DNA of 64,000 nucleotides from Pycnopodia helianthoides (taxonomy: Eukaryota; Echinodermata; Asteroidea; Forcipulatida; Asteriidae). The stretch covers positions 16,653,635 through 16,717,634 of the forward strand of contig CM063243.1 in NCBI GenBank assembly GCA_032158295.1, written 5' to 3'. Below are positions 35,160-46,839 of this stretch, one piece after another; the stretch's first letter is position 1; the number at the start of each line of letters is the position of its first letter. Below the pieces are notes generated by a model that was not told the origin of the DNA, made no database searches, and worked only from the letters and a program-made list of their open reading frames with translations. The translations under genes were made by a program, and so were the position numbers.

Positions 35160-35387
35160 TGTACTGGTTAGTGTGTCAAAAAAAAGATCATTCTATCTTG
35201 AACAACGCACACATTGCCCAAATCATAATAAAATCATATAATATAAAGATTTTTATCCTCTTAAAAAAAAGAAAAATAATTTGATTCCAGGAAGTTCTTT
35301 CAATTCAGAATAACGTCCATGATGAGTTTTGACACCAGTTGTTTGACTTCACCTCAACTGAGCGGAGAGACAATGCTGATGCCTTTT

Positions 35388-35516
35388 TTAGATGGTGACA
35401 TTTGCGATGGGGGTTTTGTCCGAGTTTGGGTCGAGAGCCGGCCTGTCCCGGATACGCCGGACAACACAAGACACAACAACAATCAACCAGAACAAGACAC
35501 CAAACCAAGATGCTCC
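35388..35516 (-). CDS. TMEM179: TMEM179-like exon 5 (helix 4, stop)
   Basis: Encodes GASWFGVLFWLIVVVSCVVR, then RIRDRPALDPNSDKTPIANV, TI and TAA. Acceptor TTTTTTTCAG. The order of a Gly/Trp-containing helix followed by a basic stop-transfer stretch matches the family. Confidence 0.88.
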   Translation of the reverse strand, partial: GASWFGVLFWLIVVVSCVVRRIRDRPALDPNSDKTPIANVTI

Positions 35517-38500
35517 CTGAAAAAAAGAACAGAGAGTAAGATGAGAGAACTAAGGCAATGGCCCGATTCCACTAAGCATTAAGATTGATCTGAATATGAC
35601 TAGCATTTCAAATGAATCAATATTTAGAGCTTTATATCAAAACATGATGCTACAAGTCAAATCTTGACTGAACTAGAGAAGAACCTAGGTTTATTTTATT
35701 TAATTTTTTTTTTGCATTTCATCAAATATACACAAAACCTGACAGTAACAGTACGTTAGAATGAACTACATGTAGATGATCGGAAGAGAGTACACAATGT
35801 ACATGCATTGTCAAATCTTTACTGAACAAGTGAAGAACCTAGGTTTATTTTATTACAAAATTGTTTGCATTTCAGCAAATATACACAAAACCTGAGGAGT
35901 TTAATCTTATACATTTTTACACCAGTAACAGTGCGTTAGAATGGACTAGATATTTGGAAGGGTGTCCGAGGTACATGCATTGCAACACAAGGAACCTGTA
36001 TTAGAGTATAAAGAGATAGGTTGATTAGCTTACAAATTGACAACATCAGAAACATTTCACAGTTGAACTTACTAACAACATGAGACATGAAACTGAAATC
36101 ACAAAAAGTAAACAACAAGCAAAAAAATGTCAATGCACCACTGATTGCATTCTTGAATCAGGTAATACTGGTTACTGGTGCAAAACAAAATAACAACACT
36201 TGCCACTGTACATAGACAACTCAAATTAACAATGCACAGTGTTTTTATGTTTCTATAAGCCCTTTTCAAAACCGCGGCTTCGCCTCTGGCTTAAGCCCGG
36301 TTCATACTTCATGCGAATGCGAATGCCAAGCGAATATTGACGTCACAAATTCGCAACGAATATTTCGCAGCAGTTGAGCTGTGCTCAACTCTTGCGAATT
36401 ATTCGCAGCGAAAACAGAGCTGTGACGTCAATATTCGCTTCGCATTCGCATTCGCAGGAAGTATGAACCGGGCTTTAGGCTCCGCCAATCAATTTGAAAA
36501 CATGTATTTCCGGTAAGAGGTTTCAAATATGCAGACAAAGCCTAAGCCTGAGCCCAAGCCTAAGCCGTGGTTTCAAAAAGGTCCGAAGAAACAGTGCAGC
36601 CATCTTTTTTAAAATTTTGTTCGCCAAATCAAATTAATGTAATGAAAGAGAGGCTGTGAGGAAAAGTTAGTCTGGACCCTTTCCGGTTTAAATGAGAACC
36701 AGTACTCATCGTTGTTATTAGATACAGGGGACAAGACAATGACATGGAAACATGATGAAGATCACCATGTCTTTTTAGATGACAGAATGACACCTCCAGG
36801 GCTGTGTGTTAATCGATTGAAGGAGATCGTAACCAAGGAACAGTTTGTCCAACCATAACGGAATATTCAGCAACATGCAAAACCCAATGAAGTCAGTAAC
36901 TTGCCACTGTCTGCGCCCCGTGAGGCATAGGGTCCAATGCGTTTTACGCTAGCATGGGTTTACGCTCGTCCGCCGTGGCACCATCCTCTGGTGTACCCTT
37001 GTCCATGCAGCGGCGGGCAACCCGGCTGCCAGTAATAAAGCCCAAAACAGCACAGTAAACCACGATGAGCTCTGTACAGAGTAGTGGGGGGGAGGGCATG
37101 AATGAACAGAAAGTGATGGCAGATGATGATGAGTGTTAACATAAGCCACATCTGATCAAGAGTTAACTGCACATAAAGCATGGTAGTGTTTGTAGCACAA
37201 ATATACAAACCACCAAAGTACACTGCTCATACACAATGAAGGACTACACGTACATTTAGTTTCAAAGCAGCTTGTATTTAGTACATTTAGTTTCAAAGCA
37301 GCTTAAGGACTTTCACTTTTGCATAAATACTACATTGATATCCTGGAGATCAACTTATCAAGCACCATTTCAAACAGACCCTTCCTGTCTATGACTCCAT
37401 ACATGTACATGTATACACAGAGGAAGAGTCCTACAGGGCCAACTCCAGGGGCGCAATCTCATAGAGCTGCTTACGCAAAAATGAGCAGGATACCAGTCAC
37501 AAATGGTACACGTGACATGGCATTTTGGCTGGTAACCTTAATCTGGTAAGCATAATCGTTTTGTGCTTAGCTTCTTTTTGTGCTTTTAAAGCAACTCTAT
37601 GAACAGGCCTGGCCTTTGTGTATACTACACGCACACCAATGGAACAATCAGCTTTCTGATCCAATCATGTGCTTGTGAAACTGTAGTAAAATCAGTGAGT
37701 TTTCGGTTGACTTTCAGAGCGAAGGTGATAAAACATTTCTGCAGGTTAAACATTTCCTTCAGGGTCACAGCCAGTAGCATAGGTCACATAAAAGTATGTG
37801 TATCTTCCATGCTACATGTAAATGATTTTATTTACACTGGTATTTTATGGACATGTACAAGTGTTATTTGTGCATGGCAGATAGCTCTGCAACAGAATGC
37901 TGTGAGTACAATGTGTTATAATGTGACTGCCATACCATGGATATGGATGAATATTGTGTACATGTATTGTGCACCATTGGGTACTTAATTAATCGGCTTC
38001 TGTGATACACCAAGGTCAAATGCTAATGAGAGTGTCTACAGATGCCAAATGCATGAAGCTGGCTATAAGTAGAGTACAATGTAACACAGAGCTGTGGATG
38101 TACTGCTTTGTAACTACAGAGTTCAGGACCAAATGTTAATATGACACAGCTTCATACATCTTTCACCACACAACACTACAGCGCCTCCTAAAAAGTGCAG
38201 AATTCTATGGTAAAGCAGGCCACGAAATGGGAGACTTTTGGTGACGCTATGTGGCAGCAGACTTACCAGGTAAATCCATTGTTCTCGGCAATGCGCGCAT
38301 GCTTAGAACTACAAAAACAATGGAAGTTTACCCGGTAAGTCTGCTGCCACCTAGCGTTCCAAGGTATCCCATTGGGTCAATGTAACTTCATTACAATGCG
38401 TATCATAGAATTCATCACTTAAGATAAACACCATTCATGCTTTCAGCTTTAACATGTAATGTCTACGCAAGCTACAGGTAAGAAAGACACCCTTACAGAC

Positions 38501-41500
38501 TAGGCAGTTTGGCTACAGTGTGACCCAAATCCTTCCATATCCTCTTCCCCTGTCACTCCACACCAACATTGTTTGGACTTGGATAAGATTGGAATATCTG
38601 ACCCTGTGATCAGCAATATGGGCCTACCGGGTCCAGGCCTTCTAGATCCTTCACTTTGGCAATTGGATATATAAAAGGAATTGGGACTGTAAGAGCACAT
38701 GCCAATTTTCCTTGACTCATCAAATGCTACAGTAAATGCCGATTAATTGGTTTATGGTATTGCAGCCTCTTTCAATTTGAAATATGAAACATACAGAAAC
38801 TACTACAAGTTCAATTCTAGGAGCTTCAAAAAACAGCACTTGAACACATAGCATACAAACAATACATAACTGTACAATTCAAACGGAGAAATAATCAGCA
38901 GAAGCAAAAAGCAGTTTAACCCTCCTGCTTTTGGCACCTCAATAAATTTTTTAAGTTAGCTGATTACTTGAAACCATCCACCAGAGTAGTTTTGAAGGAT
39001 TTTGATGGATTCAACAAAATCATTGCAGGATTAAGACTAAGTGTTAAAGCTTGCCAATAGACTGTGCAAGTCTTGCGCATATTGTTAATGAGAAAAACAA
39101 AGACTATATTTTTTCTATGAAATCAAATCTTCCTTTTAAATTCTATTTATACAAAATTTGTTGTAACAAATAATTTGTTAAAATTAACATTGAAACAAAA
39201 TTAAAACATGGGACGAAGATGGTTATTTTTTTTTTTTTTTGAAACCCCATTTGCAAATCATTCCCAAATTTGTGCAACCATTACGTAGGTTTAATGTGAA
39301 CATGAACCTCAATTGGGCAAAATTCTTAATTGTTTACAAGTAACTGGAAACGGAGGTCAAGTCTTATACTCTGGTTTTCTTTGTTGAATTGTAACAAAAT
39401 TAATTTTACTTTCATATGTTTCATGGCTGAGTTTTACTTTCCCAACAATATAATATCATTTGTTACAGCCCTACAGTACGTTAAACTAAAGTATTTTGAA
39501 GGAAGAAACAGAAACGCGCACACGTAAAACTCAACATTGTTGGGAACAACTTGGTCCCGGAAGTTGGAATACGCGCGAGACTTGCACAGTCTATACACAA
39601 CTCTAACCTCTATGTACTGAAACAACAGGTGTTTGAAGAGAGTTGAAAACAGTATATATTATTCAAGGACAGGAGGGTTAATAAGCTGTAACAATATTTG
39701 TATAAAGATCCAGTAACAAACCAACCACATCAAATATTATTCAAGCACAGGTTTCAGTAGTTTAAAACAAACAAAATATAATATTTCTACAATAACTAAT
39801 CAGCAAGTGACAGCGCTAGACTCTGCACATCTACGCAAATAATACACCGGGTAGAGACACTTACCTGTGCTGTTGTCAAAAAGCCAAAGAAGTTTCCACC
39901 CCGTAGGTGCCGTGAGGTTTTTTGGGCGGCGTAGTTCCACAAGTAGCTCCGCTGTTCCAGTCAATGCCAGCTGGTACTGCTGCACAACTTTATAAAAATT
40001 TTAAAAAATTATAAAAAGAAGACGCAAATACCAATCTTGAAATTCATAACAATGAGCCAAGTATGTAGTGGACAAAAATCAATTAAGTTAAAGTGCAAGT
40101 TATGTATGTCAGCTGCTGCAAACAATTTGAGCCTCTACATAATGTATTAAATTGTGTTTGACTTCTTTTACTTTAACTTTGTACAATTGTGTTTGGAAAA
40201 ACTGGTACAATTTTTTTTAAATCACCACAAAGTTTGGGATTCATTGTGACAACGTTATTTTCAAATGAAAACGACTACTCTGGAAGCTCTGGAGTTTGTT
40301 ATTTCAACCAACCTTACATGCACAGTGAACATGATCCTAAAAATTCACATGGTTGTTGCTGTTTTTATAAAAAAAAATATTGTAGGATGGAATTGTTGAT
40401 TATTTTTAATTATTTCTAATAATTCTTTTATGGAAGGGGAGGGAGAAATGGGGGTTTCACATTTATGAACAGATGGTATATCTTGGATGAAATGTAACCA
40501 AGATGCATCATACATAAAACTTTGAAGTTCATCTGGGATTAATCTCTCTGATGAAGATCTAAAGCCATTTTTTATGATACTGCAGGTTGCTGATTAAAAG
40601 TGAAACTTGGTTATGGACATTTTTAACAACTTTGAGTCCATATTCGAAAAATTGTGTGGTATTGTTTTTCAGAACTTTTTGGAGCATCATCATTGTCATT
40701 GAGTATCATCCCCGTCATTGAGTACTATCTGAGTATCATCATTTTCACTGAGATTGTCAGTGAGTATTAATTGAGTATCATCATTGTCATGAATGTCTTC
40801 ATTGTCATGGGAATCACCACTGTCATTGACTTGAGTATCATCATTGTCACTGAGTATCATCATTGTCACTGAGTATGATTCAAGTACTCATGTCATTAGT
40901 ATCACATGTCATTGAGTATCATCATTGTCACCGAGTATCATCATTGTCACTGAGTATCATCATTGTCATGAGTATCATCATTGTCTCACTGAGTATCAAA
41001 CTGTCATGAGTATCTCATTGTCATGAGTATCATCATGTCACGAGTATATAATTGTCACTGAGTATCATCATTGTCACTGAGTATCATCATTGTCACTGAG
41101 TATCATCATTGTCACACGAGTATTATAATTGTCACTGAGTATCATCATTGTCACTGAGTATCATCATGCATGAGATCTATGTCACCGAGTATTATAATTG
41201 TCACTGAGTATCATCATCGTCACTGAGTATCATCATTGCCACTGAGTATCATAATTGTATTAGCTGTAGCATTACAATGCGGTGATCCAGCCACAGCTGG
41301 TCCATTCACAAACAATCACACATCTAGACGGAGGGACTTACTCAGTAATTTGACTTCCAAGATTTGCGCCGCCCGTCAGACTCGCACAAAATCGCTTGAA
41401 TCCGATGCTGAGTATACAGGAATCAATGAAGAGGAGAACAAGGCACAATACATTGATGATAATAGCTGGTAGCAATAGCTCTCGCCTGATAGAAGAAAAA

Positions 41501-44500
41501 AATAAAAGACAAGGTTTCAGAAATTACTCACAAGTTTACAGGTAACACCTAAACATCATGTACATAAAACAAGCTTGCATTATAGATAGAGTGATAGAGT
41601 GACACCAGTAAACAAGCACTGGGAGAATATGACACACTATGGGGTAGGAGACATAGTGGCAGCACTGGGGGGGGGGATTTTAACCCCTCCCCTTACCCCT
41701 ACCCCCCAAAAAAATTTTTTGTGTATCATTATCTTCTGTTTTTTTACCCCCCAAAATTGCTTAACAAAACACTCTCCACTCCTGTTAAATGTATTTTTTT
41801 TTTACATGTTTTTGATACAATGGAAATCATCATTTGATTGCCCAAACCATTTCTTTGCCTGTCACTGAGTCTGGCACCAGCAAGGCAACCAAAACAGTGA
41901 TCATAGAAAGATGTGATGGTCTTTAGTTCAATCGACAGGGTGGTTTGTGAAACACATACATGTACCATACACTGTACATGCACCTGCATGGAGTTTGAGT
42001 CAGGTTGAAGTTTGAAAAGATTCTTTATTGATTTATGCATGCGAGGAGTGTCGTCATTGAAAGTCACCCTCGCACCGATGGATTACATTAACAAATTTAT
42101 CAATAAATTCTTGTCAACAAAGCTGGATTTCCTTAAAACCTTCGAACTACATTAAAAATAAGCCCAGTCTTCTTCCTTCAACCTACACATACAAACAACA
42201 CTACAGCTCATAATACACACTGTGCATACATTTATTGCAGTGACAGTGCAGGAATTTCCCACTGGACCACTCTTGCAGCATTGTCAGTACCGGTACATAC
42301 AACAGTTAAGTGCGGTTGTTTCCTAATAAATATGTTCACAAACTATTTTGTGATGAGTTTTTACAAAGGTGTTATTATACAAATGTTGGACACACAAAAG
42401 AAATCGGGACTATACCATTTGAAATGGAAAAGCCAGACTTCACTGAGCGATTATATTCTTCGACAATGCACAAACGAAATGCATTCAGTTTCACATGAGT
42501 CACACTTACATCCGTGTAATTCAACTTTTTTTTCACAATCTGACAACAAACACAAAATAGACACGGAACCTCATCCACCCCATACTCGAAAAAAAACAAA
42601 TAACAACAACTTCTTAAACAAACATGTACGACTCCATGTGGACACCAACCTAGTCTGCCGTAACACAACTCTGCCTCATTGTAACAAATGGACGGAAAAT
42701 TATTATTTAAAAAATGACGAGGAGTCCCAAGCATCCTATATTTATCCATATAATAATAGTCCTATATTGAATTTTTGAGCGTTGCGGCAGTATACATGTA
42801 CATGGCAAAATTATAGGATGACACATGACGCGTGTTCCACCAATCAAATGTGCGGTAAAAAAAAATATTTATGTTGAGATGTTGAGGTTATTTATTCTCA
42901 AGCCTTAATGCGTGCTAAGAGCTTTTCTCACTACCCTAAGGAAAACAGTTTATAGCTCTACTGGTATTCATCAAGGACTGCTTTCTTATCACACATCGTT
43001 CAGTGCGCCGGTGAAACCAAAAATAGTAACCAAAGATCTTATTGACACTGCACTAGATTACCTTTCTTTGGTCCACTGCAAGAAGATAGCCACATGATAT
43101 AAACCAAAAAGGAAGGCATAGAAAGATGCAATGATCTCCAGGCCGATGCTGAATCCACACACGCCATTGCTACCAATCTCCGTAAAGTAGAATGCGGTCG
43201 AATTGCACCATTTCACCTCGGCAAAGAGTAAACAGTCCCCATCAAATGCCACCTGTTTTCGGGGGGAAACAAAGAGGTAAGTTAGAAAATTAGAACGGCA
43301 CTGGAAGGGGATGGTAGAAGCGTGGCGTGTCGTGGCCGAGAGGTCAAGCGCACAGGACTCAAGCTTGGGTGTTTCTGGTCAGCAGAGTGTGGGTTCGAGT
43401 CCCGATCTTGTGTCCTTTAAGAAAAACACTTAATTATTATTGCTTCATCCTTCGGATGGGACGTAAAGCCATATATTAGGTCCCGTAGGTCAGCATATTT
43501 TACATGTAGCTCATTACAAGTGTCAAATTTCATACTGATACATGACCAAAGTTTAGCCCTTCCTTCCAGTCAAAACCGAAGTTAAAATGAAAAAAAATTT
43601 GACATGCAATATATTCTTTGCACTATTTTGTATTATAGCGTGCTGCTTATTTTTTTTACAAACATGACCCAATTTTGACCTTTCCTTCAGCTCAAAACAG
43701 GAAGTTGAAATGAAACAATGATGTTAGAGGTCTACAGCATGGTTCGGAATTTCAATGGTTGTTGTGTATGGAATCACACATAATGCAAGTTTGGTGTACT
43801 GACTCTTTTAGATTGTAGGTTTGATCATGTCATAGTATGTAAAAAATATGCTAAATTTTATACTGTTTTAATCACATTAATTGGGATAAATAATTATATA
43901 CAAGTACATGTAAATGTACACAAATGTAGTCATGGTACATGTAGTTGTAGCTGAAAATCACAATTAGTCAAAACATTAATTAAGGTCCCATGACGTCATC
44001 GGGGATTGAATTACTTTAAATTAATGTTGAATTTCATATTTCCTGAACTACGAAGGATAAACTCATAATCTTTTTGGCATTTTTAAGTGAATCCTAACCA
44101 ACCAACATGTTTCTTATACCCATGACCCTAATTGACCTTTGCATATTTACAAAGAGGTCTGTTAGGGTTTACAACCAAACTTAACATACAACTTGGATAT
44201 CACATGTCAATTTTTAGTATGAAATCAGGATATTTTATCTTTTAGTTCCACATACCAAAAACCCTGTTTTCATTTCTACTAACACTTGATTTCTAGTTTA
44301 TTCTTATTAGCATGATTAGAAGCCTCCAAAGGTTCCTAAAAGATTGCTCCTTTCATAAAAACAAGAAAAGTCTGACACTTTTATGAATCCTGACCTGTGA
44401 GAATGTTTGTAATGCCTATTCCGACACAAGTTGAAAATACGTTGACTTGTGCAAGTTTAGTTGCAATAATCTAGCCTTGATCTTCCCAACAGTCGCAGAC

Positions 44501-45970
44501 CGGAGGGTTTACAGCAAACCACAGGGGAAAATAAGGTCTAACTCTAAGGGACTTGACCAAGAGCTAATTACGATCAAGAATTATATGATATTTTCCACAA
44601 AGTTAGTAGTCTTTTCCAACAAATTCTAGCAGTAATCCACATTTTGATCAGTATTGTAAGTGTATGGATTTAAAGCCATAATCAACACAGTGATTTGGTA
44701 CAGTTGAAGTTGGGCCAAAGATGCAAAGTGGATTGGATCTAACCCAAGAACAGGTCAATACATGTATAATTCAGCAACTTCTTAATCATTATTTAGCTTC
44801 CCCTTGGTGGGGTGGGTAAAATACAATTCATAATTTTTAATTGAAATAAGTGGTGGCCAGATTTGCCATATTTCCGATTTGCTAATTTTTCATGTTCTCT
44901 TTCCAGGCATGTTTTAGACCAATTTTAGAAAGCGAGCCAAATGTTCAAAATGAAAGCAAATGAATATTTTATTTATTTATTTCATCTCATTTTAACCACA
45001 ACCAGTGTAGCCCAATCAGTTTCCCAAGAACTTTTTTTCCTTAGGAATTCTGGATACATAACTAGCCCACTTTTTTGGGCTGTTATATGGGCTCTCTTTT
45101 AAAAAAAAAACATAAATTTCATCGTAGCTGCCATTACAGCCCACCTCTACCCATGCCCAAAACGCTACGTTTTCAAAGTACAAACAGGTCACACATAATG
45201 TACCACTTTGACTGCAAATATTGTCCTCTTGTAAACATCACATATCGCTCAATATAGATAGTAGTTTATCTTACTCCTTACATTTTTGGAATTACTATGA
45301 TACCTGACGTTGGGCTTGCCAAAGAATTAATTGGTCAAGATAGGCCCTTTATGATGATTTTTGAAAATGATGAACAAAAAACCTAGTAAAAAATACATTC
45401 AAATATGATGTTTTGAAAATGACAACACAAAAAACAGAGTAAAAATAAATTCAAATAATACCAATCTACAAACAGTAGGCCTACTTTATAAAAAGAATGT
45501 ATTTATAACCATGGTCCATGGATACGGATGGAGGTAGAATTTAGAAATGACACTAAACCATGGAGGTGGTAGAAATAATATTAACCGTGGAGGCCAGTGC
45601 CCAGTGGTACAAAATTGTAAAAATCTAAAACTCTTGACTAAAATCAAATAAACACTAGGCCTAATAGTATGTAAGATCTTAAATGCATTGCAAAGTAAAC
45701 TAAAAAAAAAATTAAATGGCTACTGAATTTATTAAGTCGAAATTAATTGTAAATAAATGTATTGTCTATCGAATCGAAGGAAATAATTGTTAAATTTTTG
45801 TGAGGAAATAATGGAGCAAACACGATTGAGCGAACATACAAATTTAGTTCCAAAAGTAAAAAAAAACTCACCCGTGATATTCCAACAGTTACTGCAGATA
45901 TCAAACCTGTGAAAAACACGATAAAATACAGAACTGTTTCTGTGATGAGGAGACACCCATCAACCGCCAT
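35388..45970 (-). CDS. TMEM179: TMEM179-family four-helix membrane protein, 5 exons
   Basis: About 215 residues, close to TMEM179 (233) and TMEM179B (219), integral membrane proteins of unknown biochemical role. Helix 1 is in exon 1 (about residues 7-30). Then comes the loop GDCLLFAEVKWCNSTAF, matching the family GRCLLFTEG motif, with an N-glycosylation site at N50. Helix 2 ends exon 2, helix 3 (IIINVLCLVLLFIDSCILSI) leads to GFKRFCASLT, which aligns with the family's GFTMWCDTIT, and helix 4 is in exon 5 after NFFGFLTTAQGASWFG. The C-terminus is a short polar tail ending NVTI. All junctions are GT/AG. Exon 4 needs a one-base correction at a G run, and its acceptor is uncertain. It is unclear whether it is closer to TMEM179 or TMEM179B. 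Confidence 0.85.
36261..36581. mobile_element. Inverted-repeat element (CCTTTTCAAAACCGCGGCTT) containing a nested one
   Basis: Outer ends CCTTTTCAAAACCGCGGCTT and AAGCCGTGGTTTCAAAAAGG are inverse. A diverged relative has ends GAAACCCTGGCTTTCG and AAGCCATGGTTTCGAAAAAG at 11.38-11.58 kb. Segment 36296-36473 is a second inverted-repeat unit. Confidence 0.75.
36296..36473. mobile_element. Nested MITE with CCCGGTTCATACTTC ends and paired CRE sites
   Basis: CCCGGTTCATACTTCATGCG at the left and its near-inverse (GGAAGTATGAACCGGG) at the right. GCGAATGCGAAT and ATATTGACGTCACA arms are also inverted, so TGACGTCA occurs at 36338 and 36423. Confidence 0.8.
37448..37610. mobile_element. GGGCCC-type MITE, degraded ends
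   Basis: GGGGCGCAATCTCATAGAGC at the left, GCAACTCTATGAACAGGCC at the right, and the shared TACCAGTCACAAATGGTACA and GGTAACCTTAAT interior. Confidence 0.8.
38227..38376. mobile_element. Short inverted-repeat element, copy 2
   Basis: Same 140-150 bp unit as at 34882: GTGGCAGCAGACTTACCAGG at the left and TAAGTCTGCTGCCACCTAGC at the right, with a CGCGCATGCTTAGAA core. Confidence 0.8.
38916..39681. mobile_element. TTAA-flanked element with CCCTCCTG ends
   Basis: TTAA then CCCTCCTGCTTTTGGC at the left; ACAGGAGGG then TTAA at the right. The ends resemble the 230-bp TTAA family, but the 0.75 kb interior differs. Open frames inside (39330-39527, 39434-39625) show no transposase similarity. Confidence 0.65.
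39865..39951 (-). CDS. TMEM179: TMEM179-like exon 4 (second loop), frame disrupted, acceptor uncertain
   Basis: The first part reads GATCGTTPPKKPHGTYG and the last part NFFGFLTTAQ, in frames that differ by one base at the GGGG run (cccc, 39899-39902). One extra G would join them and match the family pattern with a cysteine followed by FYxxLxxAQ. The donor CACAG|GTAAGT fits exon 5 in phase 0. The acceptor used here (GAACAG at 39952) keeps phase with exon 3; earlier AGs at 39971, 39977 and 39980 are alternatives that would hit a stop or break phase. Confidence 0.6.
39952..41341 (-). other. TMEM179-like intron 3, mostly minisatellite
   Basis: No exon is recognised. The part next to the exon 3 donor is the GAGTATCATCATTGTCACT minisatellite; the rest is AT-rich and unremarkable. 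Confidence 0.7.
40684..41259. repeat. Minisatellite GAGTATCATCATTGTCACT
   Basis: About 30 imperfect units of 15-19 bp over 575 bp, with homogeneous units near 41050-41250 and degenerate ones at the left edge. It starts 83 bp beyond the splice donor of TMEM179-like exon 3. Confidence 0.92.
41342..41485 (-). CDS. TMEM179: TMEM179-like exon 3 (helix 3)
   Basis: Encodes RRELLLPAIIINVLCLVLLF, IDSCILSIGFKRFCASLTGG and ANLGSQIT plus two bases. Acceptor TTCTATCAG, donor GA|GTAAGT. A minisatellite starts about 80 bases into the following intron. Confidence 0.9.
42718..42855. repeat. Dispersed repeat shared with 26.88-27.0 kb
   Basis: TGAATTTTTGAGC, CATGGCAAAATT, GGATGACACATGACGCG and CACCAATCAAATG, in TMEM179-like intron 2. 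Confidence 0.7.
43062..43252 (-). CDS. TMEM179: TMEM179-like exon 2 (first loop, helix 2)
   Basis: Encodes VAFDGDCLLFAEVKWCNSTA, FYFTEIGSNGVCGFSIGLEI and a helix through FLFGLYHVAIFLQWTKE. Acceptor AAACAG, donor AAAG|GTAATC, phase 2. Confidence 0.9.
43326..43500 (+). mobile_element. tRNA-Leu-derived SINE, best-preserved head
   Basis: GTGGCCGAGAGGTCAAGCGC (A box), GGACTCAAGCTTGG (anticodon arm), GTGGGTTCGAGTCCCGATCT (B box), then the body CCTTCGGATGGGACGTAAAG. Truncated after TAGGTCCCGTAGG. Confidence 0.85.
45872..45970 (-). CDS. TMEM179: TMEM179-like exon 1 (start codon, helix 1)
   Basis: 33 codons, MAVDGCLLITETVLYFIVFF then TGLISAVTVGISR: one hydrophobic helix. ATG at 45970-45968; donor CGG|GTGAGT, phase 0. 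Confidence 0.9.
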
Positions 45971-46839
45971 GATGTACACTCAATGGCTAGCTCGTGACCA
46001 GACTGACTGCAGGACTGACACATTACGTCCGCACAACACTGTACACAGACTTTGGGTACTAACTATTACAAGACAACAATAATACTATGCACTTCGATCT
46101 AGCGTCCAGACGCATTCAAGGATAACGCATAACATGCATGGAGTTATAACTGTTTCATGAACGAAACGTGTAGTCTTGCAACAAGCCGCTTTTCATTTAC
46201 GCTTTAATCTCCTGCAATTATTGGTACGTAATATCATAGAGAATGGTAATATTGATGTCTGATAGTAAATTTATTCAAAGTGATACTTGTTCTTAGTTTT
46301 TATTGTTGTTTTAAGAACCCGAGATGATCGTGAACAGTGCATATTACTTAGTGGAACTATAGAGCATGGGAGGCACTTGAACTTGTAAAGAAAAGGCAAC
46401 AAAACGTTTTACCAAATGCATTTTATGTCTGTATCCATGTTACCGCAAACGAAAAGGTGACACCTGGACTTTCTTTTCTTTACTTATTGAAGGTTTTAAA
46501 AACGGATTCTTCTTTGGGTATTTAGTCATTCTTTGTAATTAGGGCTGTGTGCTTGGATCGGATTTGATCTCATCCATGTAGCTCACCATGGGAATAAGAT
46601 GTCAGATGGATGGGTTGGTTCCTACCTCCATGGTTTGGAGTATACCAGCCCTGGTCATCTTTTGGGGCTAGAGTGGATAGAAGCATAGAGGAAGGAAATC
46701 CTTCCTCCATGATAAAATTTACGAAATCTTTTCTTCTTTCGCATGAAACATTTTACATGAACTTTCCGTTTATACTAGAGTAAGAGCTTGCAATCACCGG
46801 TGTTCAGGAAGAAAACGTTCTGAAATTTCCGTCAACCTC

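Larger units (their letters stand above)
27969..35387. other. Intergenic region between converging CRIPT and TMEM179-like genes
   Basis: Contains both 3' UTRs and at least seven repeat units: a TTAA MITE, an 18-bp triplet repeat, a tRNA-Leu SINE, a long-TIR element with target duplication, a foldback pair, a TTAA-flanked 0.36 kb MITE, a minisatellite-bearing element and a GGCAGCAGACTTACC element. No protein gene was recognised. Confidence 0.7.
35517..39864 (-). other. TMEM179-like intron 4, with several MITEs
   Basis: No exon seen. It holds a nested inverted-repeat pair (36.26-36.58 kb), a GGGCCC-type copy, a GGCAGCAGACTTACC element and a 0.77 kb TTAA-flanked element. Confidence 0.7.
41486..45871 (-). 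other. TMEM179-like introns 1 and 2 (excluding exon 2)
   Basis: Hold a tRNA-Leu-type SINE (43.33 kb), a repeat shared with 26.9 kb, and otherwise AT-rich DNA. The 165-codon plus-strand frame at 42281-42778 matches nothing I recognise and runs into the shared repeat. Confidence 0.6.

Noticed and set aside
40684..41259. CRISPR-like array
   Set aside because: Units are contiguous and imperfect without unique spacers, and the DNA is from an animal; it is a minisatellite.
42281..42778. Longest open frame of the window (165 codons, plus strand)
   Set aside because: It lies in a TMEM179-like intron on the other strand, has no recognisable domain, is biased by A-rich sequence and ends inside a dispersed repeat shared with 26.9 kb.
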